This document shows positions 17,160 through 26,329 of a stretch of DNA of 56,602 bases, one piece after another. Under the pieces are notes generated by a model that saw only the letters and a program-made list of their open reading frames with translations, was not told the origin of the DNA and did not search any database. Positions within the stretch are counted from its first letter, which is position 1, and each line of letters opens with the position of its first letter. Origin of the DNA: Acidimicrobiia bacterium (GTDB taxonomy: Bacteria; Actinomycetota; Acidimicrobiia; IMCC26256; JAENVU01); NCBI GenBank assembly GCA_025361725.1, contig JANYJV010000062.1, positions 1 through 56,602 on the forward strand. The letters are read 5' to 3'. Position numbers and translations under genes: made by a program.

Positions 17160-18149
17160 ATGAACTTCGCGCTGACCGAGGACCAAGAACTTCTGCGCGA
17201 CACCGCGACGCAGCTCCTCGCCGACCGCTGTCCCCCGTCGCTCCTCCGCGCGCACACCGAGGACATCGCCGCCGCCGACGACCTGTGGGACCAGATCCGG
17301 GATTTCGTGCCCTTGGGGATCGGTCCGCTCGTCGACCTCTGCGTGTTCACGGAAGCACTCGGTCGGGTGGCGGCACCCGTCCCGTTCTTCGCAGTTGCCT
17401 GTCTCTACGCGCCGCTGCTCAACGCAGTGGGCGAAGACGATCTCGACGCGGTCCTCGATGGTGACGCGACGGGCACGGTCGCGCTGGCGGGTGCTGACGG
17501 CGTCTGGCACCCGAACGCGGAGACCCGCAAGACCTTCGTCCCCGACGCTCTCGCCGTCGATCTGGTCGCCGCGATCTCGGCCGACGGCTCGATCACGTTG
17601 CTCGCGTCACCGCCTGCGCAGCGGATCGAGACGGTCGACACCACGCGGTGTTTGTACGACGTCGAGACCGCGGTTCCCGGAACGGCAGCCGGGGTCATCT
17701 CGAGATCGGCGCTCGACGACGTGATCGCCCGTGCGACGGTGGCGCTGGCCGCCGAGATGGTCGGCACCGCGCGCCGCCTGTTCGACATGACGCTCGCGTA
17801 TGCGAAGGAACGGGTGCAGTTCAACGTGCCCATCGGATCGTTCCAGGCGGTGCAACACAAACTCGCCGACATGAGCCTCGACGTCGAGCGCGCGTGGAGC
17901 GCGGTGTACTACGCGGCGATGGCGATGGACCTAGGCGACGACGACCGGTTTCGCGCGGTGCACGTGGCCAAGGCCGCGGCGGGCGAGGCCGCCAAGCGCA
18001 ACGCCAAGGACGGCATCCAGATTCACGGCGGGATCGGTTTCACGATGGAACACGACCTCCACCTCTTCCTCCGGCGGGCGTTCGGCGCCGAGGCCTTGCT
18101 GGGCACCACGAACTGGCACCATGATCGGCTCGCTGACCTACTGATATAG
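17160..18149 (+). CDS. Acyl-CoA dehydrogenase, short type (329 aa)
   Basis: 329 residues, about 50 fewer than a standard enzyme. It starts MNFALTEDQELLRDTATQLL, keeps the C-terminal four-helix region (ERVQFNVPIGSFQAVQHKLA, DGIQIHGGIGFTMEHDLHLF) and lacks much of the middle beta-domain. Such short FadE proteins usually pair with a full-length partner to make an alpha2beta2 dehydrogenase, and the gene at 15430 is the obvious candidate. The conserved RVQF arginine for FAD binding is present. It ends the operon that begins at 14503. Confidence 0.85.
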   Translation: MNFALTEDQELLRDTATQLLADRCPPSLLRAHTEDIAAADDLWDQIRDFVPLGIGPLVDLCVFTEALGRVAAPVPFFAVACLYAPLLNAVGEDDLDAVLDGDATGTVALAGADGVWHPNAETRKTFVPDALAVDLVAAISADGSITLLASPPAQRIETVDTTRCLYDVETAVPGTAAGVISRSALDDVIARATVALAAEMVGTARRLFDMTLAYAKERVQFNVPIGSFQAVQHKLADMSLDVERAWSAVYYAAMAMDLGDDDRFRAVHVAKAAAGEAAKRNAKDGIQIHGGIGFTMEHDLHLFLRRAFGAEALLGTTNWHHDRLADLLI

Positions 18150-18175
18150 CTTTTTCTTGCTTTCTTCATAGCTGA

Positions 18176-18187
18176 TACGCTTTACTG
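18176..18187 (+). promoter_or_regulatory. -10 box of a leaderless transcript for the XRE/nucleotidyltransferase pair
   Basis: TACGCT (18176-18181) ends six bases before ATG 18188, which would put the transcription start at the A of the start codon. No ribosome-binding site is present. The 40 bases around it are clearly AT-richer than the rest of the window. The -35 region is weak (TTTCTT). Confidence 0.35.
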
Positions 18188-18553
18188 ATGGTCACCCACC
18201 GAGATCGCCCGGACCCGATCGCGATCAGCCGCGTCGACACCGGAGCGCTGATCCGAGAAGCACGGTCGATCGCCGGCCTGACCCAGGCCCAGCTCGCGGA
18301 CGCGGTCGGGACCAAGCAGTCCGTCATCAGTCGATGGGAACGAGGCATCGACGAGCCCCGAGTCAGCACGCTCGCTCGCATCTTCCGTGCGTGCGGCTTC
18401 GAGGCTGATCTCAGCTTCCGCCGCCACGACGACGTCGACCGCAGCCAGATCGAAGGCCACCTCGCGCTGTCACCCCGTCAACGTCTGGATGCAGTCCAGA
18501 ACGTCAACGACTTCTTGCGCAGCGTCCGACCCAAGGCGGCGGTCCATGCCTGA
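18188..18553 (+). CDS. XRE-family helix-turn-helix protein, putative antitoxin/autoregulator
   Basis: 121 residues. Residues about 20-75 are a classic Cro/CI helix-turn-helix (GALIREARSIAGLTQAQLA, TKQSVISRWERGIDEP). The remaining tail is short and helical. The stop overlaps the next gene by eight bases, a coupling typical of toxin-antitoxin pairs, and the partner is a nucleotidyltransferase-fold protein. By analogy with AbiE-like and related systems the HTH protein would repress its own promoter and restrain the partner. This is inference. Confidence 0.7.
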   Translation: MVTHRDRPDPIAISRVDTGALIREARSIAGLTQAQLADAVGTKQSVISRWERGIDEPRVSTLARIFRACGFEADLSFRRHDDVDRSQIEGHLALSPRQRLDAVQNVNDFLRSVRPKAAVHA

Positions 18554-19070
18554 GCCCTTCTCGCCGGCGGACATCATCACCTGTCTCGCCCGTCACGAGG
18601 TTGACTACGTCCTGATAGGCGGGCTCGCGGGAGGCTTCCATGGCTCACCGGCGCTGACCAACGACGCAGACATCTGCCCGTCTCGCGACCACGAGAACCT
18701 CGAGCGGCTCGCCGCGGCGCTCAAGGAGATGGATGCGAAGATCCGCGCCGTGGGAGTCGAACCGCTAAAGTTCGCGTGCGACGCGACGTTCTTGGCGCTG
18801 ATCGACGTTGCCCTCAACCTCACCACGCGTTGGGGCGACTTCGACATCTTCTATCACCCCGCGGGGTCTCCCAACGGCTACGCGGATCTCGTGCCGCACG
18901 CCGTTGAGTACGAGATCGACGGAGCAACCGTGATGGTGGCCTCGCTCGCAGACATCATCCGGTCGAAACGCCAAGCGGGCCGACCGAAGGATCATCTGAC
19001 CCTCCCGATCCTCGAGGCCCTGCAGGATGAGATCGCCGATCGGGAACGCCAAAACCCGCGGCATTCGTAG
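18546..19070 (+). CDS. Nucleotidyltransferase-fold protein (AbiEii/DUF6036-like), putative toxin
   Basis: 174 residues from ATG 18546. VLIGGLAGGFHGSPALT followed by NDADIC gives the GG...DxD pattern of the minimal nucleotidyltransferase fold. Further on, LIDVALNLTTRWGDFD supplies the third acidic region, and SLADIIRSKRQAGRPKD is the C-terminal signature seen in AbiEii-type and DUF6036 proteins. The likely activity is NMP transfer to RNA or protein. A housekeeping function is also possible, but pairing with an XRE gene favours a toxin-antitoxin module. Confidence 0.65.
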   Translation: MPEPFSPADIITCLARHEVDYVLIGGLAGGFHGSPALTNDADICPSRDHENLERLAAALKEMDAKIRAVGVEPLKFACDATFLALIDVALNLTTRWGDFDIFYHPAGSPNGYADLVPHAVEYEIDGATVMVASLADIIRSKRQAGRPKDHLTLPILEALQDEIADRERQNPRHS

Positions 19071-19125
19071 CGAACTACCCTTTCCGCTCAATCAGCGATA
19101 CCTGAGTCGGGCCTGGGGAGGACGA

Positions 19126-21975
19126 ATGCGAAACCGCGCAATCGCGATGGTCGTCGTCATGCTCGCGGGCTGCGCCGTGATCCAACGCACGTCGGTAGCG
19201 CCGTCGGGCGAGACGGATGGCGCGAGTGTGGAGTCCGCGCTCGACGGAACCGGGACCGTGCTCGCGTTTGCCTCCACCGCCACGAACCTCGTATCAGGCG
19301 ACACCAATGGCGTCTCCGATGTCTTTGTCCGCGATGTGACCGACCACGTCATCCGAATCAGCGTCAGTTCCGAAGGCGCCCAGGCCGACGGGCCGAGCAG
19401 TCATCCGAGTGTGTCGGGGAACGGCCGATACGTCGCGTTTCAATCGGATGCCACGAACCTCGTCGCGAGCGACACGAATGGGACCACCGACATCTTCGTT
19501 CGCGACCTGGTCACGAACGTGACGACTCTCGCGAGCGTCCCCAGCCCCGGCGCGCCGACGGCGAGTCTGACCGCACCGAGCTCATCGAACGGTGAAGCCA
19601 CCCCGACCGGGACCGACCCTGCCCCGACGAACGCGGGCCCATTCGCCGCCACCGGAGCCGCAACGTTGCGCGCCCGGGCCGCGGTCACACCGCAGCGAGT
19701 GATCGTGCGCACCGGAACCTCATTCCGCGCCGAGGGCAAGCTCACGTCCACCGCGAGCGTGAGCCAGCGGGCGACCATTCGACGCGATCAGGCCACCGTC
19801 GAGAACCTCGTGGGAAGCAACGGGCAGATCAATGCGAACGCCCGAACCCTCCCGATCGTGGTCGCCACCGTCGACGCCGTCGCGCTCGATCGACTCACGC
19901 GATCGGCGCAGGTCATAAGCGTCACCGCCGACGATCCCCTCCCCGTCGCGCTCGTCAACAGCGGTCCGGTCGTTGGTCTCCCGGCCGTCCAGGATGCGGG
20001 CTACACCGGCCGCGGGGTCGCCGTGGCCATCCTCGATACAGGAGTCGACGCCGCCCATCCGTTCCTCGGGAACCGCGTGGTGGACGAAGCCTGCTACTCG
20101 GCCACGAGTAGTTGCCCCAACAGCACGCCGACCCAGACCGGACCGGGCTCGGCAGTGCCGTGCACGTACGCGCCCAACGGATGCCGTCACGGCACTCACG
20201 TCGCCGGGATTGCAGCCGGCAGCGCGCTCGACGCCACCGGGGTCGCGCCCCGCGCGTCCATCATCGCGGTGCAGGTCTTCTCCCGCATCGAGAGCACCAC
20301 GTTCTGCACCCGCGGCGAGAATCCGTGCCCACTCACGTTCCCGTCCGACTGGATCCTCGGCCTCGAGCACGTCTACGAACTCCGGAACACCTTCACGATC
20401 GCCGCGGTCAACATGAGCATCGGCGGCATCCCGTCGCTGACCGCGTGTGACGGTGACGCGGTGAAGCCGGCGATCGACCAGCTCCGGTCGGTCGGCATTG
20501 CCACGGTGATCGCCGCCGGCAACGAGGGGCTCACCAACTCGATCGACTACCCCGCGTGCATCAGCAGCTCGGTGTCCGTGGGCGCGACCGACAACAACGA
20601 TGCCATCGCCAGCTTCTCCAACAGCCACCCGCAGGTGAGTCTGTTCGCACCGGGCGTCGGCATTCGCTCGTCGGTTCCCGGAGGCGGCTTCGCCAGCTTC
20701 AATGGGACTTCGATGGCCACACCCCACGTGGTGGGCGCCTTCGCGCTCGCCAAAGAGCAAGACCCCACCGCGACGGTTGACACCATCCTGGCCCGCATGA
20801 AAGCCACGGGGCGCGTGATCCACGACGCGCGCAATGGCGTCGACACGCCTCGCCTCTGCACCTCGGGCGCGCTCGGGTTCGACCTTTGTCCGAACCGGAA
20901 CGCCAGTCGGCGGCCGTCGATCTCCGCCGACGGCACGAAGGTCGCGTTCGAGTCCGACGCGCCACTCGTCGCGGCCGATACCAACACCGTCACCGACATC
21001 TACCTCCGCGACATGACGGCGTCGACCACCGAACGCATCAGCGCGGCAACCGGCGACACACAACCGACCGGCGCGTCGACCCATGCGTCTATGTCGGCAA
21101 CCGGCGCCGTCATCGCCTTTGACTCGCTGGCGCCAAATCTCGTCGTCGGCGACACGAATGGCGTGAGTGATGTGTTTGTCCGAGAGCGCCTCACCAGCAT
21201 CACGACGCGAGTGAGCGTGAACGGAGTGAACCAAGCGGCGCAGCCGTCTCGCGACGCGTCGATCTCCGCCGACGGGTCGACGATCGCGTTCTCCTCCGCG
21301 GCATCCCTCAGCGTCGGAGACACGAACTCCCTCACCGACATCTACACCGCATCCCCCGGCGGCACTGTCCTCGTGAGCTACGCGCCGGACGGATCGCCGG
21401 CCAATGGCCCGAGCCGCCACCCCGCGATCTCGGGGGGCCGGGTGGTGTTCGAGTCGGACGCGACGAACTTCGCACCCGACACCAACGGCCAGACCGACAT
21501 CTACGTCCGCGACCTCTCGAGCGGGCTCATCCAACGCGCCTCGACGTCGTTCTTCCTCGGGGAGGGTGGGTCGTGGAGTGCGGCGCCGTCGATTTCGGGA
21601 ACACCGTCCGTGATCGCATTCTCGACGGCCGGAGGTGATCTCGTCAGTCCTGCGGACACGAACAGTGCGCTCGACGTCTATCGACGGGCCACGCTCTCTC
21701 CCGTTGTCACGAGCTTCGCCGGCGGGCCCTTCAGTCGTGGTTCGGTCGGTTCGTTCTCGCTCAGTGGCCGGGGCTTCACTGCGCCGCTGGTGCTGACCGC
21801 CGGCCCCGGCGTGACGATCACCGTGAACTCCGTGTCACCGATGCAGATCACGGGAACCATCACCGTCGCCGCCTCGGCGCCGGTCGGACCGCAGAACATC
21901 TCGGTCGTGGACCTCACGTCCGTTCCCGGCATCTTCGGCGGCACAATCTGCGTCGCCTGTCTCACCGTCACCTGA
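19126..21975 (+). CDS. Lipoprotein with a subtilisin (S8) domain inserted in a TolB-like beta-propeller
   Basis: 949 residues. ATG 19126 follows the strong site GGGGAGGACGA. The lipobox is LAGC near residue 16. Two propeller repeats (each ending DTNG..D-V/I-F-V-R-D) occupy about residues 35-140. A linker and propeptide-like stretch lead to an S8 protease domain with Asp in VAILDTGVDAAHP, His in RHGTHVAGIAAG and Ser in NGTSMATPHVVG. Five further repeats follow from about residue 595 (ADTNTVTDIYLRD, GDTNGVSDVFVRE, GDTNSLTDIYTA, PDTNGQTDIYVRD, ADTNSALDVYRRA), then an IPT/TIG-like C-terminal domain. The catalytic triad is complete. It probably acts at the cell surface. Confidence 0.8.
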   Translation: MRNRAIAMVVVMLAGCAVIQRTSVAPSGETDGASVESALDGTGTVLAFASTATNLVSGDTNGVSDVFVRDVTDHVIRISVSSEGAQADGPSSHPSVSGNGRYVAFQSDATNLVASDTNGTTDIFVRDLVTNVTTLASVPSPGAPTASLTAPSSSNGEATPTGTDPAPTNAGPFAATGAATLRARAAVTPQRVIVRTGTSFRAEGKLTSTASVSQRATIRRDQATVENLVGSNGQINANARTLPIVVATVDAVALDRLTRSAQVISVTADDPLPVALVNSGPVVGLPAVQDAGYTGRGVAVAILDTGVDAAHPFLGNRVVDEACYSATSSCPNSTPTQTGPGSAVPCTYAPNGCRHGTHVAGIAAGSALDATGVAPRASIIAVQVFSRIESTTFCTRGENPCPLTFPSDWILGLEHVYELRNTFTIAAVNMSIGGIPSLTACDGDAVKPAIDQLRSVGIATVIAAGNEGLTNSIDYPACISSSVSVGATDNNDAIASFSNSHPQVSLFAPGVGIRSSVPGGGFASFNGTSMATPHVVGAFALAKEQDPTATVDTILARMKATGRVIHDARNGVDTPRLCTSGALGFDLCPNRNASRRPSISADGTKVAFESDAPLVAADTNTVTDIYLRDMTASTTERISAATGDTQPTGASTHASMSATGAVIAFDSLAPNLVVGDTNGVSDVFVRERLTSITTRVSVNGVNQAAQPSRDASISADGSTIAFSSAASLSVGDTNSLTDIYTASPGGTVLVSYAPDGSPANGPSRHPAISGGRVVFESDATNFAPDTNGQTDIYVRDLSSGLIQRASTSFFLGEGGSWSAAPSISGTPSVIAFSTAGGDLVSPADTNSALDVYRRATLSPVVTSFAGGPFSRGSVGSFSLSGRGFTAPLVLTAGPGVTITVNSVSPMQITGTITVAASAPVGPQNISVVDLTSVPGIFGGTICVACLTVT

Positions 21976-22003
21976 ACTTCGGCCGTCACCTGATCCACCC
22001 CAC

Positions 22004-22027
22004 TACGATCGCTGACACGCACGTCAG
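22004..22027 (+). promoter_or_regulatory. -10 box and CTGAC-N6-GTCAG operator of the hydantoinase operon
   Basis: TACGAT (22004-22009) is followed two bases later by CTGAC-ACGCAC-GTCAG (22012-22027), 30 bases before ATG 22058. The same arrangement occurs upstream of the operon at 14503 and a matching palindrome precedes the transporter at 55707. Confidence 0.5.
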
Positions 22028-22057
22028 GTTCGGCGTCAGGTTTCCGGGGGGTCTCCC

Positions 22058-23881
22058 ATGACGAACGTGGATCTCGTAGCCCTGGCCGCCAGCCGCGGCC
22101 GTATCAGCGACGCCCCGTCGGTGGATCAGGTGACGGCCGAAGTTGTGCGCGGGGCCATGGAGACCATCTGCTTCGAGATGGCGACGTACGTCTCGCGCAC
22201 TGCCACCACGCCCATTCTCAACCAGTCGAACGAACGCAACGCCACCATCCTCGACGCGCAGGGCCGCCTCGCCGCGCTCTCCGTTGGAATCCCGCAGTTC
22301 ATGCTGACCTCCACCCTGCCGGTGCGGTTCGCGCTCGACTACCTCGGCGCGGACGAGTTTTGTGAGGGCGACGTTTTCGTCGCCAACGACCCGTACCACG
22401 GTGGCGGACACCTCCCCGACTACAACGTGTTCGCACCGGTCTTCGCCGACGACCCGAACGCGCCGGGCACGCGCCGCATGGTCTTGATTGCGAGCATCCA
22501 GTGTCATCACGGCGACACCGGCGGTGGAGTGCCCGGCGGGTACAACGTCACCGCCAACGACATCTGGGGCGAAGGTGTTCGGTGGCCCGTCCTCAAGGTC
22601 ATCGACCGAGGCGTCGAACGGCGCGACGTCCTGCTCGCACTCCAGATCAACAACCGCATCCCCTCCTACATCGGCGACCTCCGAGCCCAGATCGGTGCCG
22701 CCCAACTCGCGGTCCGGCGGCTCGGCGAAGTCCTCGACACCTACGGCACCGGAACGGTCGAGGAGTCGGTGGACTTCATGATCGACTACGCCGCTCACCG
22801 CTTCCGCGAGGAAGTCAACGCGTGGCCCGACGGCGTGTACGAAGCCGACGCGTACGTGGACCACGACCCGCTCGGGAATCCGGACATCCACCTGCACGTG
22901 AAGATCACCGTCGCCGGAGACGAGTTGAGCATCGACTACACAGGCTCGGACACTCGGACCGAGATCCAGGCCTGGTCCACGTACGGAAACACGCGCGGAT
23001 ACACCGTCGGCCAGATCGCGTCGATGATGGATCCCGAGATCCCGAAGAACGAAGGCTTCTTCGACCAGATCCGGTTGGTAGTTCCCTCGGGGTGCGTGCT
23101 CAATCCGGTACCGGGGAAACCCGTGAGCGCGGGCACCCATCACCCGGGCGCGGATGTTGGTGAGGTGATCGCCGTCGCGCTGCAACACGTGTTGCCGGAC
23201 AAGGCGGTGCCGCAGACCTACAAGACCGGCATCCCCACGATCATCGTCGGCATCGACCCGGTGACCGGCCAGTCGTTCACCGATCACTCCGCCGAGGTCT
23301 ACGCAGGCTGGTGCAACGCGGCCAAGGGGATGGACGCCTGGGGTGCGCAGAACGCGAGCTTCGGCAACCTCTGGAAGGCCACCGCCGAGATCAACGAAAG
23401 CCTCTATCCGCACATCCAGTGGAGTCGCGACTACCGCACCGACTCGGGCGGACCCGGGCAGTGGCGTGGACTGTGCGGCAGCCACTACGAGAAGGAAGTG
23501 CGAGTCGACGCGAAGGTCTACACGTACGTCGTCGGCATGAAGTACCCGATGCCCGGCATCTGCGGTGGCAAACCCGGCGCACCGAACCGGATGGTGATTC
23601 GCTACGGGTCGGACGACGAGTTCGTGGTGCGACACACCGCAGACTGGGAGCCGATTTCGGCCGGCGAACGCATCATGTACGACTACGGCGGCGGGGGCGG
23701 CTGGGGTGACCCACTCGATCGTGATCCCCAAGCCGTCCTCGACGACGTGCTCGACGAATACGTGAGCGTCATCGGCGCCGAACGGGACTACGGCGTGGTC
23801 TTCACCGGAAGACTCGACGACCTGACGCTGGCCATCGATCAGGTCGCAACGGACGCCCTCCGTGCCGCGCGCCGTGGCTGA
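22058..23881 (+). CDS. hyuB: Hydantoinase B/oxoprolinase family protein
   Basis: 607 residues. The family signature VANDPYHGGGHLPDYNVFAP lies near residue 110, and ILNQSNERNATILDAQGRL precedes it. HyuB-type subunits work with a HyuA subunit in ATP-dependent hydrolysis of cyclic amides (N-methylhydantoin, 5-oxoproline) or in acetone-carboxylase-like reactions. It overlaps the downstream hyuA-like gene, and the ATG follows GGGGGTCTCCC. No third, gamma-type subunit follows, which argues against acetone carboxylase. The actual substrate is unknown. Confidence 0.85.
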   Translation: MTNVDLVALAASRGRISDAPSVDQVTAEVVRGAMETICFEMATYVSRTATTPILNQSNERNATILDAQGRLAALSVGIPQFMLTSTLPVRFALDYLGADEFCEGDVFVANDPYHGGGHLPDYNVFAPVFADDPNAPGTRRMVLIASIQCHHGDTGGGVPGGYNVTANDIWGEGVRWPVLKVIDRGVERRDVLLALQINNRIPSYIGDLRAQIGAAQLAVRRLGEVLDTYGTGTVEESVDFMIDYAAHRFREEVNAWPDGVYEADAYVDHDPLGNPDIHLHVKITVAGDELSIDYTGSDTRTEIQAWSTYGNTRGYTVGQIASMMDPEIPKNEGFFDQIRLVVPSGCVLNPVPGKPVSAGTHHPGADVGEVIAVALQHVLPDKAVPQTYKTGIPTIIVGIDPVTGQSFTDHSAEVYAGWCNAAKGMDAWGAQNASFGNLWKATAEINESLYPHIQWSRDYRTDSGGPGQWRGLCGSHYEKEVRVDAKVYTYVVGMKYPMPGICGGKPGAPNRMVIRYGSDDEFVVRHTADWEPISAGERIMYDYGGGGGWGDPLDRDPQAVLDDVLDEYVSVIGAERDYGVVFTGRLDDLTLAIDQVATDALRAARRG

Positions 23882-25964
23882 AACCTCCGTGCGGTACCGC
23901 GTGGGGGTCGACGTCGGTGGCACCTTCACCGACCTCATCTGCATCTCGAGCAACGGCGACGTCCGACTCGACAAGACACCGAGCACCCTCGACGACCAGT
24001 CGCGCGGCGTCATGACCGGCATCGACCAACTTGCCGACCACTTCGGCGAATCGTTGACCGACTTCTGTCAGGCGCTGGAAGTTGTGGTCCACGGCACCAC
24101 CACGGCGGACAACACCATGATCGAGATGAACGGTGCGCGCACGGGACTGCTCGTCACCGAGGGCCATCGCGACGAGATCGAGATGCGGCGGGTACACAAG
24201 GAGATGATCTGGGATCCGTCGTACCCGGCTCCCCCGCCGATCGCTCGCCGGCGCGCCCGCATCCCGATCGCCGAGCGCATCGATCACACCGGCGTGATCC
24301 TCCGACCGCTCGACGAAGACGCGGTCCGAGCGGGCGTGCAGCGGCTGCGGCTCCTCGACGTGCAGTCCGTCGCGATCATGTTCCTCTTCTCGTTCGTGAA
24401 CCCATCCCACGAGCTGCGCGCAGCCGAGATCGTCCGCGAAGAGTTTCCCGAGCTGGAACACGTCTCGATGTCGCACGAGGTCATGGCACGGGGTCCCGAG
24501 TTCGAACGAGTGTCGACCACGTTGGTCAACGCGTACGTCGCTCCGAAGATCGCAGGCTACGTCGGGCGACTCGAACAGCAGCTGCGCGCTGCGGGCTACG
24601 CCGGCCAACTCCTGATCATGCAATCCACGGGTGGGGTCATGCCGCCGAGCTACGTGTCCCGTCGCGCGGTCACGCTGCTCGCAAGCGGACCCGCCGGTGG
24701 CGTGATGGGCGCAGCACTCGCGGCATCACGCGCCGGGGTCGGCGAGTTCGTGGCCATCGACATGGGCGGCACCAGCTTCGACCTCTGCCTCGTGCGCGGC
24801 GGACGCCCGGAGATCAAGACCGACTGGAACTGGCGGTACCGGTACTACATCGGACTGCCGATGGTGGATGTCCAGAGCGTCGGCGCCGGTGGGGGTTCGA
24901 TCGCGCGAGTCCGCCAGGGCGCGTTGCTCGTCGGACCGGAATCGGCCGGCTCGGATCCCGGACCGGCGTGCTACTCGCGTGGCGGTACGCGCCCGACCGT
25001 CACCGACGCCGATGCTGTGCTCGGCTACCTCCCCGCCGAGGGTTTCGCGGGTGGCCGGATGGAGCTGGATCTCGATGCGGCGCGCGCGGCGATCGAACGG
25101 GACGTCGCAGTTCCATTCGGCACCGACGTCACCGAAGCCGCATGGGGCATCGAGCGGATCGTGAACGCCAACATGGCCAACGCGACCCGCCGAGTCCTCG
25201 CATCGCACGGCGCCGACCCGCGCACGCTGGCGCTCATCGCCTACGGCGGCAACGGACCAGTGCACGCCTGGGTCGTGGCGCGCGAGCTCGGTGTGGGCCG
25301 GGTGCTGATCCCGAAGGCTGCGCCCGCTTTCTCGGCGCTCGGCGTCCTCGTTGCCGATTCCGTCATCGATCTCGTCCGTTCGTACGTGACGCCACTGGCG
25401 CAGGTCGATATCGATCGGCTCGGTCGACTCATGGCCGATGTCAGCAGTGAGGCGGAGAAGGAACTCGCGCCGACCGGTCTCACGGCGACCACCACGGAGC
25501 ACTTCGTACAGATGTGTTATCCGGGCCAAAATTTCGACATCAGTGTGGCGACGGATCCGGGCATCGTCGCCAATGACCTCATCGACCTGGCCGAACGGTT
25601 CCACGCCCAACACGAACGCGATCGAGGCTTCAGTTTCAAGAACCAACCCCCACTGATCCGTGGCGTCCGCCTGGTAGCTCGCGCCACCACTCCGAAACCC
25701 GAACGGTTCGCCGCGCTCGGCGACGTCACGGACGCGAACTCGGTTCGGATCGGGAGTCGGGACGCGTACTTCGGGACCGAGTTCGTCGAGACCCCGGTGT
25801 ACGACGGGTCACAACTCGCAGCCGGCATCGAGATCGCCGGTCCCGCACTGGTGCAGGAACCGTTCACGGTGGTCGTCGTTCCACCCGGCGCCAAGCTGAC
25901 ACTCGACCAAACCGGGAACTACGAACTCCACCTCGGCGCAGCGAGCGCGAAGGGCAGCACGTGA
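23874..25964 (+). CDS. hyuA: Hydantoinase A/oxoprolinase family protein
   Basis: 696 residues from GTG 23874, which overlaps the hyuB-like stop by eight bases; GTG 23862 is an alternative. VGVDVGGTFTDLI is the N-terminal phosphate-binding strand of the ASKHA-like ATPase fold. HGTTTADNTMIE, DMGGTSFDLCLV, GAGGGSIARV, GSDPGPACYSRGG and LIAYGGNGPVHAW complete the family pattern. It would activate the amide or carbonyl substrate with ATP for the B subunit. Both genes are under the CTGAC palindrome. Confidence 0.87.
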   Translation: MAETSVRYRVGVDVGGTFTDLICISSNGDVRLDKTPSTLDDQSRGVMTGIDQLADHFGESLTDFCQALEVVVHGTTTADNTMIEMNGARTGLLVTEGHRDEIEMRRVHKEMIWDPSYPAPPPIARRRARIPIAERIDHTGVILRPLDEDAVRAGVQRLRLLDVQSVAIMFLFSFVNPSHELRAAEIVREEFPELEHVSMSHEVMARGPEFERVSTTLVNAYVAPKIAGYVGRLEQQLRAAGYAGQLLIMQSTGGVMPPSYVSRRAVTLLASGPAGGVMGAALAASRAGVGEFVAIDMGGTSFDLCLVRGGRPEIKTDWNWRYRYYIGLPMVDVQSVGAGGGSIARVRQGALLVGPESAGSDPGPACYSRGGTRPTVTDADAVLGYLPAEGFAGGRMELDLDAARAAIERDVAVPFGTDVTEAAWGIERIVNANMANATRRVLASHGADPRTLALIAYGGNGPVHAWVVARELGVGRVLIPKAAPAFSALGVLVADSVIDLVRSYVTPLAQVDIDRLGRLMADVSSEAEKELAPTGLTATTTEHFVQMCYPGQNFDISVATDPGIVANDLIDLAERFHAQHERDRGFSFKNQPPLIRGVRLVARATTPKPERFAALGDVTDANSVRIGSRDAYFGTEFVETPVYDGSQLAAGIEIAGPALVQEPFTVVVVPPGAKLTLDQTGNYELHLGAASAKGST

Positions 25965-25983
25965 CTCCCAGGATGCCAACTGC

Positions 25984-26017
25984 GACCGACCTTGGTGTCC
26001 GGCGCGCCGGATCGGTC
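25984..26017. terminator. Possible bidirectional terminator between hyuA and the 61-aa gene
   Basis: The palindrome TCCGGCGCGCCGGA (25998-26011) is flanked by GACCGA (25984-25989) and TCGGTC (26012-26017), which also pair. It lies between two convergent genes and could stop transcription from both sides. No U-tract is present. Confidence 0.4.
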
Positions 26018-26028
26018 CCGCGCGTTCG

Positions 26029-26214
26029 TCAGGCCGCAGTCGCGGCGGACCAGGGCACCGCGTGATCGACCAGCACGGTGCAGTGGTAGCGGCGCTCGGC
26101 GATGTGGCGCGCTTCGGTCTCAGCCGAGAGTGGATCGGCCGCGTCGACGAGCACAATGGTGATGCCGTTGCCTTCGCACCGGTCGAGGGTCTGGACGGTG
26201 ACTCCGTACGTCAT
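26029..26214 (-). CDS. Small hypothetical protein, 61 aa
   Basis: ATG 26214 is preceded by GGAGGAACGCCC, one of the best ribosome-binding sites in the window, which makes this short gene credible. The product starts MTYGVTVQTLDRCEG, has two likely beta strands and a central acidic helix (PLSAETEARHIAERRYHC), and ends AVPWSAATAA. No family is recognised. It is divergent from the gluconate-dehydrogenase-like operon with about 115 bases between starts, so shared regulation is possible. Confidence 0.55.
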   Translation of the reverse strand: MTYGVTVQTLDRCEGNGITIVLVDAADPLSAETEARHIAERRYHCTVLVDHAVPWSAATAA

Positions 26215-26329
26215 GGGCGTTCCTCCGAGATCATCAACGTTTCGGCACGCAGGTTCGTTCCTTGAGCACAGTGATTCACTCGAACTATTTCTGTGACGTA
26301 TGTCCACACCTGCAAGGGTGGGGACGCTG

